DNA from: Leisingera sp. ANG-M7
GTDB lineage: Bacteria > Pseudomonadota > Alphaproteobacteria > Rhodobacterales > Rhodobacteraceae
Length of the DNA stretch: 64,000 bases
Direction: 5' to 3'
Assembly (NCBI RefSeq): GCF_000813965.1
Contig: NZ_JWLI01000011.1
Span: forward strand, 62,001-126,000
Every line of letters starts with the position of its first letter. Position 1 is the first letter of the stretch. Positions 54,693 through 63,646 of the stretch are shown here, in pieces. Under the pieces are notes generated by a model. It worked only from the letters and a program-made list of their open reading frames with translations, was not told the origin of the DNA and searched no databases. Made by a program: the position numbers and the translations under genes.

Positions 54693-55793
54693 TTACTTGG
54701 CCAGCCATGCCTGGAACTTGGCGTTCAGGTCATCGCGGTTGTCCGCCCACCACTCGTAGTCATAGACGTGGACATTGGCGGAGTTTGCCGGGTCGGTCGG
54801 CATGTGCGGTGCCATGTCGATGCCCAGTTCGGCGTGCTTGCCAACCAGCGGTGCCGAGGAGGCACGGGCCGGGCCGTAGGAGATGTAGGCAGCCTGGTCA
54901 GCCAGACGCTGAGTGTCGGTGGCGAACTTCAGGAAGTCCATTACGCGGGCCTTGCGGTCCGCCGGCAGGCCTGCCGGAACAACCCAGCCGTCGAGGTCAA
55001 AGGACTGCATGTCCCAGAGCATGCCGATCGGCTGGCCCTGTTCGGCAATCGCCGAGAACAGGCGGCCGTTGAAGGTTGAGCCCATCACCACTTCGCCGTC
55101 AGCCAGCAGCTGCGGGGTTTCCGCGCCCGCGGTCCACCAGACCACTTGGTCTTTGATGGTGTCGAGTTTGGCCAGAGCCTGTTCAACACCTTCGTCGGTG
55201 CTCAGCACGTCGTAGATGTCATCCTTGGCCACGCCGTCGCAGTACAGTGCCCATTCCATGTTGTCGATCGGACGCTTTTGCAGCGAGCGCTTGCCCGGGT
55301 ATTTCTCGGTGTCGAAGATTGCGCAGACAGTGTCCGGCGTGTCGATCAAGTCGGTGCGGTAACCGAAGGTGGTTGAATAGACGATCTGCGGAACGAAGCA
55401 GTCGCTGACGATCAGGTCGCCGAAGTCTTCGGACGCCGGGGTGCCATCGGGTGCAGCAGCCAGATCCTCGTCATGGTTGATCTCTTCCGCCAGGCCTTCG
55501 TCGCACAGGCGCATGGAGTCAGAGGCCACGGCATCCACCAGATCCCAGGTCACGTTGCCGGCTTCGTTCATGGCGCGGATTTTGGCCACAGCTTCGGCGG
55601 AGCTTTCGTCCCAGATCACCTTAACGTCGGGATTTGCAGCCAGATAGGGTTCCACATAGGCTTTTTGCTGGCTAGCCTGGTAGGCACCGCCCCAGGACAC
55701 CAAAGTCAGCTCATTGGCCATTTCTTCGGCGAAGGCCGAAGGGGCGCAAAGGGCGGTGGTCATCGCCAGTGCAGACAGTTTGCTGAGTTTCAT
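54693..55793 (-). CDS. Polyamine-type ABC transporter substrate-binding protein (PotD-like)
   Basis: A 366-residue periplasmic protein. The signal peptide ends near SAFAEE. The mature part has ELTLVSWGGAYQASQQKAYVEPYL, VDAVASDSMRLCDEGLAEE, and GWVVPAGLPADRKARVMDFLKF. It fits the PF13416-type polyamine/iron-like binding proteins. GGAGAGACTCTCT precedes the ATG. The ligand is inferred from the associated PotA/B/C-type subunits, and opine or other amine substrates cannot be excluded. Confidence 0.88.
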   Translation of the reverse strand: MKLSKLSALAMTTALCAPSAFAEEMANELTLVSWGGAYQASQQKAYVEPYLAANPDVKVIWDESSAEAVAKIRAMNEAGNVTWDLVDAVASDSMRLCDEGLAEEINHDEDLAAAPDGTPASEDFGDLIVSDCFVPQIVYSTTFGYRTDLIDTPDTVCAIFDTEKYPGKRSLQKRPIDNMEWALYCDGVAKDDIYDVLSTDEGVEQALAKLDTIKDQVVWWTAGAETPQLLADGEVVMGSTFNGRLFSAIAEQGQPIGMLWDMQSFDLDGWVVPAGLPADRKARVMDFLKFATDTQRLADQAAYISYGPARASSAPLVGKHAELGIDMAPHMPTDPANSANVHVYDYEWWADNRDDLNAKFQAWLAK

Positions 55794-55833
55794 AGAGAGT
55801 CTCTCCTTGTTGAAATTCACTGATGTGAGGTTC

Positions 55834-55858
55834 CCCCCGGTCGTTATTCTGCCGGGGG
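55834..55858 (-). other. Hairpin between the ATPase and binding-protein genes
   Basis: CCCCCGG and CCGGGGG pair over seven bases with an eleven-base loop. It lies in the 80-bp gap between the first two genes of the minus-strand operon, upstream of the binding-protein ribosome-binding site. Confidence 0.45.
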
Positions 55859-55873
55859 TTCGGCGCGCGCGGA

Positions 55874-56974
55874 TCAGGCGTCCAGCGCGCGGCAGTCTTC
55901 CGGCAGCCAGCCGATTTCGATCTGCTGACCGGGCTGAAGACGGACTTGGTCAGGGGCGTTCCGGGTCTTGATGATAAACTCATCATTGCCGGCCACCCGC
56001 AGACGGGTGCGGAAGATGTCGCCCATGTAAATGAACTCCAGCACTTCCGCCTTGAGCGTATGAACGCCTGCCTGCAGACGGTCCTTATTGTATTCCACCC
56101 GTTCGGGGCGGATCGATACGCGGGTGCGCTCGCCAGGCTGCGAGACATTCACCGGCTTGCAATCAATCAGCTCGCCATCGTCCAGCTGCACCAGCGCGAT
56201 ACCGTTGTTAATTTCCTTAACGGTGCCTTCCAGCGTGTTGTTTTCACCGATGAACTGAGCCACGAAGCTGTTTTCCGGGCTTTCATAGAGCTGGTCCGGC
56301 GGCGCGATCTGCTGGATGCGGCCATCGTCGAACACGGCAACGCGGTCGGACATGGTCAGCGCCTCGGTCTGGTCGTGGGTCACATAGACCACGGTGATCC
56401 CCAGACGGTGGGCGAGATGGGTGATCTCGAACTGCATCTTCTCACGAAGCTGTTTGTCCAGCGCGCCCAGCGGTTCATCCATCAGAACCAGTTCAGGTTC
56501 GAAAACCAGAGCGCGTGCCAAGGCGATCCGCTGCTGCTGGCCGCCAGAAAGCTGTGCCGGGCGGCGGCCGCCGAAGGCGCCCATTTCCACCATGTCCAAT
56601 GCGCGCTTGACCTTTTCCTCGCGCTCGGACTTGCCCATCTTGCGGACTTCCAGCGGGAAAGAGAGGTTTTCCGCAATCGTCATATGCGGAAACAGCGCGT
56701 AGTTCTGGAACACCATGCCAATGCCGCGCTTGTGCGGCGGGATGTTGTTGATTGAGGTTCCGTCCAGGCGGATGTCGCCGTGGGTTGCGGTTTCAAAACC
56801 AGCCAGCATCATCAAGCAGGTGGTTTTCCCGGACCCGGACGGGCCAAGCATTGTCAGGAATTCACCTTTGGGCATGGTGAGGTTGAGATCTTTGACAACG
56901 AGATTTTCGCCATCATAGCTCTTTTGGACACGTTCGAATTCAACGAACGCATCAACGTTTGACGCATCAGCCAA
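55874..56974 (-). CDS. Polyamine-type ABC transporter ATP-binding protein (PotA-like)
   Basis: A 366-residue ATPase. Walker A is GPSGSGKT, the signature is LSGGQQQR, Walker B is LVLMDEPLGALD, and the switch His is in VTHDQTEA. A TOBE regulatory domain is C-terminal (VSIRPERVEYN). It is the first gene of the operon. Its role as a PotA-type subunit follows from that and from its PotB/PotC/PotD-like partners. The ribosome-binding GGGGAGC lies further than usual from the ATG. Confidence 0.92.
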   Translation of the reverse strand: MADASNVDAFVEFERVQKSYDGENLVVKDLNLTMPKGEFLTMLGPSGSGKTTCLMMLAGFETATHGDIRLDGTSINNIPPHKRGIGMVFQNYALFPHMTIAENLSFPLEVRKMGKSEREEKVKRALDMVEMGAFGGRRPAQLSGGQQQRIALARALVFEPELVLMDEPLGALDKQLREKMQFEITHLAHRLGITVVYVTHDQTEALTMSDRVAVFDDGRIQQIAPPDQLYESPENSFVAQFIGENNTLEGTVKEINNGIALVQLDDGELIDCKPVNVSQPGERTRVSIRPERVEYNKDRLQAGVHTLKAEVLEFIYMGDIFRTRLRVAGNDEFIIKTRNAPDQVRLQPGQQIEIGWLPEDCRALDA

Positions 56975-57260
56975 AGCAGGCTCCCCGTAGTTTTGTCATT
57001 CCGGCAGATTTGCTCTGCACTTATTCGAAGTTAATCACACCAACGCTACCAAGCGCTAGATATGAAAAAAATATTCTTTCACTGGTGAGAGTACGAAATT
57101 CATACCTCGGCCGCCTTCAAATGGAGAAGAATACCCTAACGGAAGCCTAGTCCCGTTCCACGGCTCCTGATCGAACTTATTGCGACGCCCTTATGATATT
57201 TTGCGCCACATTTGGCAAAACTCCGGCTGAAAACCGACCCATTTACACCTGAAACCGAAG
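56975..57260. other. Promoter region of the first polyamine operon
   Basis: About 290 bp without a credible gene between the PotA-like gene and the aminotransferase gene's terminator. It is comparatively AT-rich and must hold the operon promoter. One short plus-strand frame exists, but it has no ribosome-binding site and unlike codon use. No palindrome as clear as those in the neighbouring promoters was found. Confidence 0.5.
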
Positions 57261-57292
57261 AAAAAGGGCCCGGCAAAAATGTTGCCGGGCCT
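57261..57292 (-). terminator. Intrinsic terminator of the aminotransferase gene
   Basis: GGCCCGGCAA pairs with TTGCCGGGCC over ten bases with a five-base loop. The minus-strand side ends CCTTTTTC. It is 37 bp after the stop. Confidence 0.85.
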
Positions 57293-57328
57293 ATGTGAGT
57301 CGCAGTGTCCGCGAGGCTCAGAAGGGAA

Positions 57329-58723
57329 TCAGGCGCAGTGCAGCAGGTCCTGTTTCTTCAGTTCTGCGTAGCATTCATCCAGCGATTTCACGGCCCGCTC
57401 GATAAGCACATCGATCTGCTCCGGCGTGATCACCAGGGGCGGTGAGATGATCATCCGGTCGCCAACGTGGCGCATCACCAGATTATTGGCAAAGCAGCGC
57501 TCACGGCAGATGTAACCGACAGTGCCGGCGTCAGATGCAAACGCGGCGCGGGTTTCCTTGTTCGGGGTCAGCGCAATCGAGCCCATCATGCCGACGATCT
57601 TGGCCTCGCCCACCAGCGGGTGATCGGCTAGCGCTTCCCATTTCTGCTTCAGATAAGGGGCCGCCACGTCGCGCACATGGCCAAGGATGTTCTCCTCCTC
57701 CAGGATACGCAGGTTTTCCAGCGCAACAGCCGCTGCTACCGGGTGGCCGGAGTAGGTGTAACCGTGATTGAACTCATCTCCCGCGATCACTGACGCAATC
57801 TCATCGCTGACAATCGAGCCGCCGATCGGCGCATAGCCGGAGCTGAGACCTTTGGCGATGGTCATGATGTCAGGGCGGATGTTCAAGGTTTCGCAGCCAA
57901 ACCAGTTGCCTGTGCGCCCGAAGCCGCAGATCACCTCGTCCGCAATCAGCAGGATTTCGTACTTGTCACAGATCCGCTGGATTTCCGGCCAATAGCTGTC
58001 CGGCGCCACAATGACGCCGCCAGCACCCTGCACCGGCTCTGCTATGAAGGCTGCGACACGGTCTTCGCCGAGCTCCAGGATTGCCTCTTCCAGTTCGCGC
58101 GCACGCTGCAGGCCAAATTCTTCCGGCGGCATGTCGCCGCCTTCGGCCCACCAGTTCGGCTGATTGATATGGTGGATATCCGGGATCGGCATACCGCCTT
58201 GGGCGTGCATCCCGCTCATGCCGCCCAAAGAGCCACTGCCGACAGAGGATCCATGATAGGCATTCTTGCGGCTGATGATCACGGATTTCGAGGGCTTGCC
58301 CTTCAACGCCCAGTAATGGCGCACCATGCGGATGTTAGTATCGTTGGCCTCTGAGCCGGAGCCTGCAAAGAACACATTGTTCAGGTCACCCGGCGCCAGT
58401 TCAGCAATCTTGGCAGCCAGTGCGATGGCCGGCACATGGGTAGTCTGAAAGAAAGTGTTGTAATACGGCAGCTCGCGCATCTGGCGGGCCGCCACTTCTG
58501 CAAGCTCCTCGCGGCCATAGCCGATGTTGACGCACCAAAGGCCTGCCATCGCATCAAGGATCTGATGGCCTTCGCTGTCGGTCAGGTGCACGCCATCAGC
58601 GCGGGTGATGATACGCGCGCCCTTTTGCGACAGCTCACCATTGGCAGTGAACGGATGCATGTGGTGGGCGGCGTCCAGAGCCTGCAGCTCGGCTGTCGGC
58701 ATATGATTGGTGATAACGGTCAT
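57329..58723 (-). CDS. Class III aminotransferase (putrescine/omega-amino-acid type)
   Basis: A 464-residue PLP enzyme. The family elements are WCVNIGYGREELAE, FFAGSGSEANDTNIRMVRHYW, EPVQGAGGVIVAP, LIADEVICGFGRTG and the PLP-lysine in TIAKGLSSGYAPIGG. It resembles SpuC-type putrescine-pyruvate aminotransferases and other omega-transaminases, and neighbouring polyamine importers favour that substrate. It follows the GntR gene on the same strand and ends at a strong terminator. Confidence 0.9.
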   Translation of the reverse strand: MTVITNHMPTAELQALDAAHHMHPFTANGELSQKGARIITRADGVHLTDSEGHQILDAMAGLWCVNIGYGREELAEVAARQMRELPYYNTFFQTTHVPAIALAAKIAELAPGDLNNVFFAGSGSEANDTNIRMVRHYWALKGKPSKSVIISRKNAYHGSSVGSGSLGGMSGMHAQGGMPIPDIHHINQPNWWAEGGDMPPEEFGLQRARELEEAILELGEDRVAAFIAEPVQGAGGVIVAPDSYWPEIQRICDKYEILLIADEVICGFGRTGNWFGCETLNIRPDIMTIAKGLSSGYAPIGGSIVSDEIASVIAGDEFNHGYTYSGHPVAAAVALENLRILEEENILGHVRDVAAPYLKQKWEALADHPLVGEAKIVGMMGSIALTPNKETRAAFASDAGTVGYICRERCFANNLVMRHVGDRMIISPPLVITPEQIDVLIERAVKSLDECYAELKKQDLLHCA

Positions 58724-58757
58724 GAGACTCGCTCCTGAGAATGACTGATTGGCACCA

Positions 58758-58773
58758 GAATATGATCAAATTC
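58758..58773. promoter_or_regulatory. Candidate GntR operator upstream of the aminotransferase gene
   Basis: GAATATGATCAAATTC is a 16-bp palindrome broken only by one A-A pair. It is 35 bp upstream of the aminotransferase start. Its core TGATCAAAT recurs in the binding-protein promoter at 59563, on the other side of the GntR gene. Confidence 0.5.
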
Positions 58774-58789
58774 TCAGGTGTCAATCGAA

Positions 58790-59476
58790 TCAGTTCGCAG
58801 CCTGCAATCCCTGAACCACATGTTCCATACCCTCAAAAACATCCCGCTCCATCGCCAAAGCAGCCATCTCCGGGTCCTTCCGCCGCAGCGCATCAAGGAT
58901 GTCTTTGTGGCGGTCCGGGAAGCTTTGCGTGCCCAGGCGGCCGCTGACCACCCGCAGCGAGGGCCCGAAACGCAGCCAAAGCCGGTCGGCAATGTCGCTC
59001 AGTATGGGCGCGTTTGCGTGTGAATAGAGCGCGGTGTGGAAGCTGTAATTCTGCACCAGGTAGCCTGCGACATCGCCGGTCGCAATCGCCTTGTCCAGTG
59101 CGTTATCGATGGTCACCAGCTCTTCAATATCCTCCGTGGAAATTCGCAGTGTGGCCCTGCTAGCAAGCTCGCATTCAATTGTTTTTCTTGCAAAAATAAG
59201 CTCCTCCAGATCCTGAGGGCCCAGCAGAGGAACTGACACGCGACGATTGCCCTGAAACATCAGGGCCCCATCTGAAATCAGCCGCCGGATCGCCTCGCGC
59301 ACCGGCGTCATACCGGCCTCCAGCGTTTCGACCAAGCCCTGGATGGTTACCGCCTGCCCGGGCACCAGTTCGCCGAACAGAACCTGTGCTCTCAGCTTCT
59401 GGTAAACGATCTCATGCGCAGGCAGTTTTGCGGGGTTCTCCTGCGCCGCTGCGGGGGGCGAAGTGGTCTCTGTCAC
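58790..59476 (-). CDS. GntR-family regulator (FCD type), probable polyamine-locus regulator
   Basis: A 228-residue regulator: an N-terminal winged helix (YQKLRAQVLFGELVPGQAVTIQGLVETLEAGMTPVREAIRRL) followed by a helical FCD domain (FARKTIECELASRATL, SFHTALYSHANAPIL). A GTG start with GAGGAGG upstream is favoured; an ATG 39 bp earlier would add 13 residues but has a poor site. It lies between the aminotransferase and the PotF-like gene and likely controls one or both. A related motif occurs in both promoters. Confidence 0.88.
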   Translation of the reverse strand: MTETTSPPAAAQENPAKLPAHEIVYQKLRAQVLFGELVPGQAVTIQGLVETLEAGMTPVREAIRRLISDGALMFQGNRRVSVPLLGPQDLEELIFARKTIECELASRATLRISTEDIEELVTIDNALDKAIATGDVAGYLVQNYSFHTALYSHANAPILSDIADRLWLRFGPSLRVVSGRLGTQSFPDRHKDILDALRRKDPEMAALAMERDVFEGMEHVVQGLQAAN

Positions 59477-59562
59477 CTGGGGTTTTCCTCCTCGATTTTG
59501 GCCAGCTTGCACCATCCTGAGCCAAGTGAAAACATAAAGAGTATTGCCGAACGCCTCAAAAC

Positions 59563-59574
59563 TTGATCAAATCC
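59563..59574. promoter_or_regulatory. Candidate GntR operator upstream of the PotF-like gene
   Basis: TTGATCAAATCC contains the perfect 8-bp palindrome TTGATCAA. Ten of eleven bases (TGATCAAAT-C) match the site upstream of the aminotransferase gene. It lies 45 bp before the binding-protein ATG and 87 bp from the GntR start. Confidence 0.5.
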
Positions 59575-59618
59575 ATTTGCAGCCGGACCTGGAAGCCGGC
59601 ACCCACAGGGAGAAATTC

Positions 59619-60707
59619 ATGACACTTAAAACGATGACCATGACCGCTGTCGTCGCTCTTGGCACCGCTGCGGCCGCAACCGCGGAAGAAGTGCGCGTCT
59701 ATAACTGGTCGGACTATATCGACGAAGGCCTGCTGGAGAAATTTGAGAAAGAAACCGGCATCGACCTGATCTATGACGTCTTCGACAGCAACGAGGTTTT
59801 GGAAACCAAAATGCTGGCAGGCGGTTCCGGCTATGACGTGGTGGTGCCCACCGGCTCCTTCATGGCACGCCAGATCCAGGCCGGCGCTTTCCAGAAACTG
59901 GACCCGTCAAAATTGCCGAACAAGGGCAACATGTGGGGCGCTATCGAGGAGCGCACTTCAAAATATGACCCCGGCAATGAATATTCCATCAACTACATGT
60001 GGGGCACCACAGGCATCGGTGTGAACGCCGGCAAGGTAAAAGAAGTCCTGGGTGAGGACGCGCCGATCGACTCCCTGGAACTGGTGTTCAACCCGGCCAA
60101 CATGGAAAAGCTCGCAAGCTGCGGCGTGCATTTCCTGGACGCTCCGGATGAAATGATCCCGGCTGCCCTGAAATACATCGGCGAAGACCCCAACAGCATG
60201 GATGCAGACGTCGTCGCCAAGGCTGAACCGGTTCTGATGGCCGTGCGCCCCTACATCACCAAGTTTCACAGCTCCGAATACATCAACGCCCTTGCCAACG
60301 GTGACATCTGCGTGGCCTTTGGCTGGTCCGGCGACATTCTGCAGGCGCGTGACCGTGCTGCGGAAGCGGAGAACGGTGTAGAGATCGAATACAACGCGCC
60401 CAAGGAAGGCGCGCTGATGTGGTTTGACCAGATGACCATTCCGGTGGACGCCCCTAATCCTGAAGGCGCCCACAAGTTTCTGAACTTCATCATGGACGCG
60501 CAAAACATGGCCGCTGCGTCCAACTACGTCTATTACGCCAACGGCAACAAGGCCTCCCAGGAATTCCTCGAAGAGGATGTGATCGGCGATCCTGCTATCT
60601 ATCCGAACGAAGAAACTGTCCAGAACCTGTACATTAAGGAAGGCTACCCGCCGAAAGTACAGCGCAAGGCCACCCGCCTGTGGACCAAGGTTAAATCCGG
60701 CACCTGA
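59619..60707 (+). CDS. potF: Putrescine-type ABC transporter substrate-binding protein (PotF-like)
   Basis: A 362-residue periplasmic protein with a signal peptide ending near ATAEE. EEVRVYNWSDYIDEGLLEKFEKETGIDLIYDVFDSNE is the PotF/PotD hallmark. Conserved pocket residues include the Trp in VYNWSDYI and the Ser/Asp in FDSNE. ANGDICVAFGWSGDIL follows. GGGAGAAATTC precedes the ATG. It heads the potFGHI operon and is divergent from the GntR gene. Confidence 0.94.
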   Translation: MTLKTMTMTAVVALGTAAAATAEEVRVYNWSDYIDEGLLEKFEKETGIDLIYDVFDSNEVLETKMLAGGSGYDVVVPTGSFMARQIQAGAFQKLDPSKLPNKGNMWGAIEERTSKYDPGNEYSINYMWGTTGIGVNAGKVKEVLGEDAPIDSLELVFNPANMEKLASCGVHFLDAPDEMIPAALKYIGEDPNSMDADVVAKAEPVLMAVRPYITKFHSSEYINALANGDICVAFGWSGDILQARDRAAEAENGVEIEYNAPKEGALMWFDQMTIPVDAPNPEGAHKFLNFIMDAQNMAAASNYVYYANGNKASQEFLEEDVIGDPAIYPNEETVQNLYIKEGYPPKVQRKATRLWTKVKSGT

Positions 60708-60723
60708 TCAGCCGCATCTGACC

Positions 60724-60750
60724 TGCGGGGCGCACTTCAGCCGCCCCGCA
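60724..60750 (+). other. Hairpin after the PotF-like gene, no U-tract
   Basis: TGCGGGGCG and CGCCCCGCA form nine perfect pairs with a nine-base loop, 17 bp after the stop. No U-run follows. It mirrors the hairpin after the first operon's binding-protein gene and probably gives differential expression of binding protein over ATPase. Confidence 0.6.
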
Positions 60751-60825
60751 AATCGCAGCGCGCCTGGGGCTTCCAAGCGCGACCATCCCATACATCCGCG
60801 TGAAACTTCGCAGAAGAGGCCCGGC

Positions 60826-61953
60826 TTGACTGCTTCCGTATTCGAACCTTGGAACGATCCTGAGGCTAAGCCCTTGATCCACTTCCAGAACGTCACCAAA
60901 CGCTATGGTGAGTTCACCGCCATCGACAACCTGACCATCGACATCTACGAACGGGAGTTCTACGCGCTTCTAGGCCCCTCCGGCTGCGGCAAGACCACGC
61001 TGATGCGGATGCTTGCCGGGTTCGAAACCCCGACCGAGGGCAAGATTTTCCTGGCCGGGCAGGATATCGCGCCGGTACCGCCGAACAAACGCGCCGTGAA
61101 CATGATGTTCCAGTCCTACGCGCTGTTCCCGCATCTTTCGATCTGGGAAAACATCGCTTTTGGCCTGAAGCGCGAGAAGATGCCCAAGCATGACATCAAC
61201 GACCGCGTTGAAGAGATGCTGCGGCTGACCCGGCTGGAGAAGTTCGCGCGCCGCAAGCCGCATCAGATTTCCGGCGGCCAGCGCCAGCGCGTTGCCCTTG
61301 CCCGTTCGCTCGCGAAACACCCGAAGCTGCTGCTGCTCGACGAGCCGCTGGGCGCGCTGGACAAGAAACTGCGCCAGGATACCCAATTCGAACTGATGGA
61401 TATCCAGGAGAAGACCGGCACCACTTTTGTGATCGTAACCCACGACCAGGAAGAGGCGATGACCGTGGCTTCCCGCGTGGCAGTGATGGACCACGGCAAG
61501 ATCATTCAGGTGTCGACACCTGACCGGATTTACGAAAACCCGAACTCAGTCTACGTTGCTGACTTCATTGGCGACGTGAACTTGATTGAAGGCACCGCCA
61601 AGCTCAACGGCAGCGATTCCTATGCGATGTCCTGGCATGAAGGCCACGCGCCGCTGTCCATAAAGTCGCCGAATGCGTTTTCTGACGGCCAGAAGTGCCA
61701 TCTGGCGATCCGGCCTGAAAAAGTGGCGATCAGCGCCGACCAGCCGGCAGAGGCAGACAATGCCGTTCAGGGCCGCATCCTGGACATCGCATATCTCGGC
61801 AATATCTCCACCTATCACGTGGAACTGCCAACCGGCGCGGTGATCAAGGCGCAGACCGCCAACACCCGCCGTATCGCCCGCCGCGCCTTTACCTGGGAAG
61901 ACACTGTATGGCTGTCATGGACCGCCACCGCAGGCGTTCTGCTGGCCGACTGA
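60826..61953 (+). CDS. potG: Putrescine-type ABC transporter ATP-binding protein (PotG-like)
   Basis: A 375-residue ATPase: Walker A GPSGCGKT, signature ISGGQRQR, Walker B LLLLDEPLGALD, switch VTHDQEEA, and a C-terminal TOBE (LAIRPEKVAIS). It starts with TTG, since no ATG lies near and AGAAGAGG stands seven bases upstream. The stop overlaps the PotH-like start in TGATG. Confidence 0.93.
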   Translation: MTASVFEPWNDPEAKPLIHFQNVTKRYGEFTAIDNLTIDIYEREFYALLGPSGCGKTTLMRMLAGFETPTEGKIFLAGQDIAPVPPNKRAVNMMFQSYALFPHLSIWENIAFGLKREKMPKHDINDRVEEMLRLTRLEKFARRKPHQISGGQRQRVALARSLAKHPKLLLLDEPLGALDKKLRQDTQFELMDIQEKTGTTFVIVTHDQEEAMTVASRVAVMDHGKIIQVSTPDRIYENPNSVYVADFIGDVNLIEGTAKLNGSDSYAMSWHEGHAPLSIKSPNAFSDGQKCHLAIRPEKVAISADQPAEADNAVQGRILDIAYLGNISTYHVELPTGAVIKAQTANTRRIARRAFTWEDTVWLSWTATAGVLLAD

Positions 61954-62831
61954 TGCGCCGCTTTGTCCTGATTGCCATCCCCTATGTCTGGCTGCTGGCG
62001 CTGTTTCTAGTGCCGTTTGCCATTGTCTTGAAAATCGCTCTGTCGGATGCCGCGGTGGCCCGGCCGCCCTACTTCCCGCAGTTTGACTGGGCCGAAGGCA
62101 TCGCTGCCTTCATCGCTGAGCTGGACTTTGAGAACTTCGTCTGGCTGACCGAAGACGACCTTTATTGGAAGGCCTATCTCAGTTCCCTGAAAATCGCGGT
62201 TATCTCGACCTTCTTCACTCTGCTAGCAGGCTACCCCATCGCCTATGGCATGGCGCGCGCGCCCGAGGAGTGGCGCCCCACCCTGATGATGCTGGTGATT
62301 CTGCCCTTCTGGACGTCCTTCCTGATCCGCGTCTATGCGTGGATGGGCATCCTGTCGAACGAGGGGTTCCTGAACCAGTTCCTGATGTGGATCGGGGTGA
62401 TCTCTGAACCGCTGACCATCCTCAACACAAACTCCGCGGTCTATATCGGCATCGTCTATACCTACCTGCCGTTTATGATCCTGCCGGTCTATTCGGCGCT
62501 GGAGCGGCTGGACGGCTCTCTGATCGAGGCTGCCGAGGACCTTGGCTGCTCGCGCCTCACCGCCTTCTGGCTGGTGACCATTCCGCTGTCCAAGACAGGC
62601 ATTATCGCCGGCAGTTTTCTAGTCTTCATCCCGGTGCTGGGCGAGTTTGTGATCCCGTCCTTGCTGGGTGGATCCGATACCCTGATGATCGGCAAGGTTT
62701 TGTGGGAAGAGTTCTTCTCCAACCGCGACTGGCCGGTGGCATCTGCGGTTGCGGTGGTGCTGCTGCTGCTCCTGGTGATCCCGATCGTGCTGTTCCAGCG
62801 CAACCAGCAAAAACAGCAGGAGGCAGAGTAA
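61953..62831 (+). CDS. potH: Putrescine-type ABC transporter permease (PotH-like)
   Basis: A permease of about 292 residues with six hydrophobic segments starting FVLIAIPYVWLLALFLVPF. The EAA loop is LIEAAEDLGCSRLTAFWLVTIPLSKTG. An ATG 45 bp further upstream inside potG has a better ribosome-binding site (GGGAAG) and would add 15 basic residues, so the start is uncertain. It overlaps potG and potI by single bases, so translation is coupled. Confidence 0.92.
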   Translation: MRRFVLIAIPYVWLLALFLVPFAIVLKIALSDAAVARPPYFPQFDWAEGIAAFIAELDFENFVWLTEDDLYWKAYLSSLKIAVISTFFTLLAGYPIAYGMARAPEEWRPTLMMLVILPFWTSFLIRVYAWMGILSNEGFLNQFLMWIGVISEPLTILNTNSAVYIGIVYTYLPFMILPVYSALERLDGSLIEAAEDLGCSRLTAFWLVTIPLSKTGIIAGSFLVFIPVLGEFVIPSLLGGSDTLMIGKVLWEEFFSNRDWPVASAVAVVLLLLLVIPIVLFQRNQQKQQEAE

Positions 62832-63646
62832 TGAACCGTATGAGCTGGTTTAACGCCGTATCGCTGACCCTGGGCTTTGCCTTCCTCTACATCCCGATGG
62901 TGATCCTGGTGATCTTCAGCTTCAATGAAAGCAAGCTGGTCACCGTCTGGGCCGGATTCTCAACCAAATGGTACGGAGAACTTCTGGAGAACGAGGCGTT
63001 CCTGAACGCTGCTTGGGTGACCATCAAGGTGGCGGTGTTCTCTTCCACGATGGCGACTGTGCTGGGCACCATTGCTGCCTATGTTCTGGTGCGCGGCGGG
63101 CGATTCATGGGGCGGACGCTGTTTTCCGGCATGATCTATGCGCCGCTGGTGATGCCCGAAGTGATCACCGGCCTGTCGCTGCTCTTGCTGTTTATCGGCA
63201 TCGGTCTGGACCGCGGGGTGTTCACTATCGTGCTGGCGCATACGACATTCGCGATGTGCTATGTCTCGGTAGTGGTGTCCTCCCGCCTGGTGACCTTCGA
63301 CCGCTCGCTGGAGGAAGCAGCGCTGGACCTCGGCTGTTCGCCAGCGGAGGCATTCCGGCTGGTAACCCTGCCGATCATTGCGCCTGCGGTGATTTCCGGC
63401 TGGCTGCTGGCCTTCACCCTGTCGCTGGATGATCTGGTGATCGCCTCCTTCACCTCCGGCCCCTCAGCCACCACCCTGCCGATCAAGATCTTCTCAGCGG
63501 TGCGCCTGGGCGTCAGCCCTGAAATCAACGCGCTGTCGACGATCATGATCTCGATTGTCACTGTCGGCGTCATCACTGCCTCGCTGGTGACCAAACACCA
63601 GGTGGCCCGCCAAAAGCGCGAGGAACAGGCCGCGGAGCGGGCCTGA
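62831..63646 (+). CDS. potI: Putrescine-type ABC transporter permease (PotI-like)
   Basis: A 271-residue permease with six hydrophobic segments. It starts [23 protein letters not shown]. The EAA loop is [28 protein letters not shown]. Its ATG overlaps the PotH-like stop (TAATG), and its stop overlaps the amine-oxidase ATG (TGATG). This coupling ties uptake to the oxidase. Confidence 0.93.
   Translation: MNRMSWFNAVSLTLGFAFLYIPMVILVIFSFNESKLVTVWAGFSTKWYGELLENEAFLNAAWVTIKVAVFSSTMATVLGTIAAYVLVRGGRFMGRTLFSGMIYAPLVMPEVITGLSLLLLFIGIGLDRGVFTIVLAHTTFAMCYVSVVVSSRLVTFDRSLEEAALDLGCSPAEAFRLVTLPIIAPAVISGWLLAFTLSLDDLVIASFTSGPSATTLPIKIFSAVRLGVSPEINALSTIMISIVTVGVITASLVTKHQVARQKREEQAAERA

Noticed and set aside
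56959-57150. 63-codon plus-strand frame upstream of the PotA-like gene
   Set aside because: It lacks a ribosome-binding site, overlaps the potA start region and has a composition unlike the local genes.
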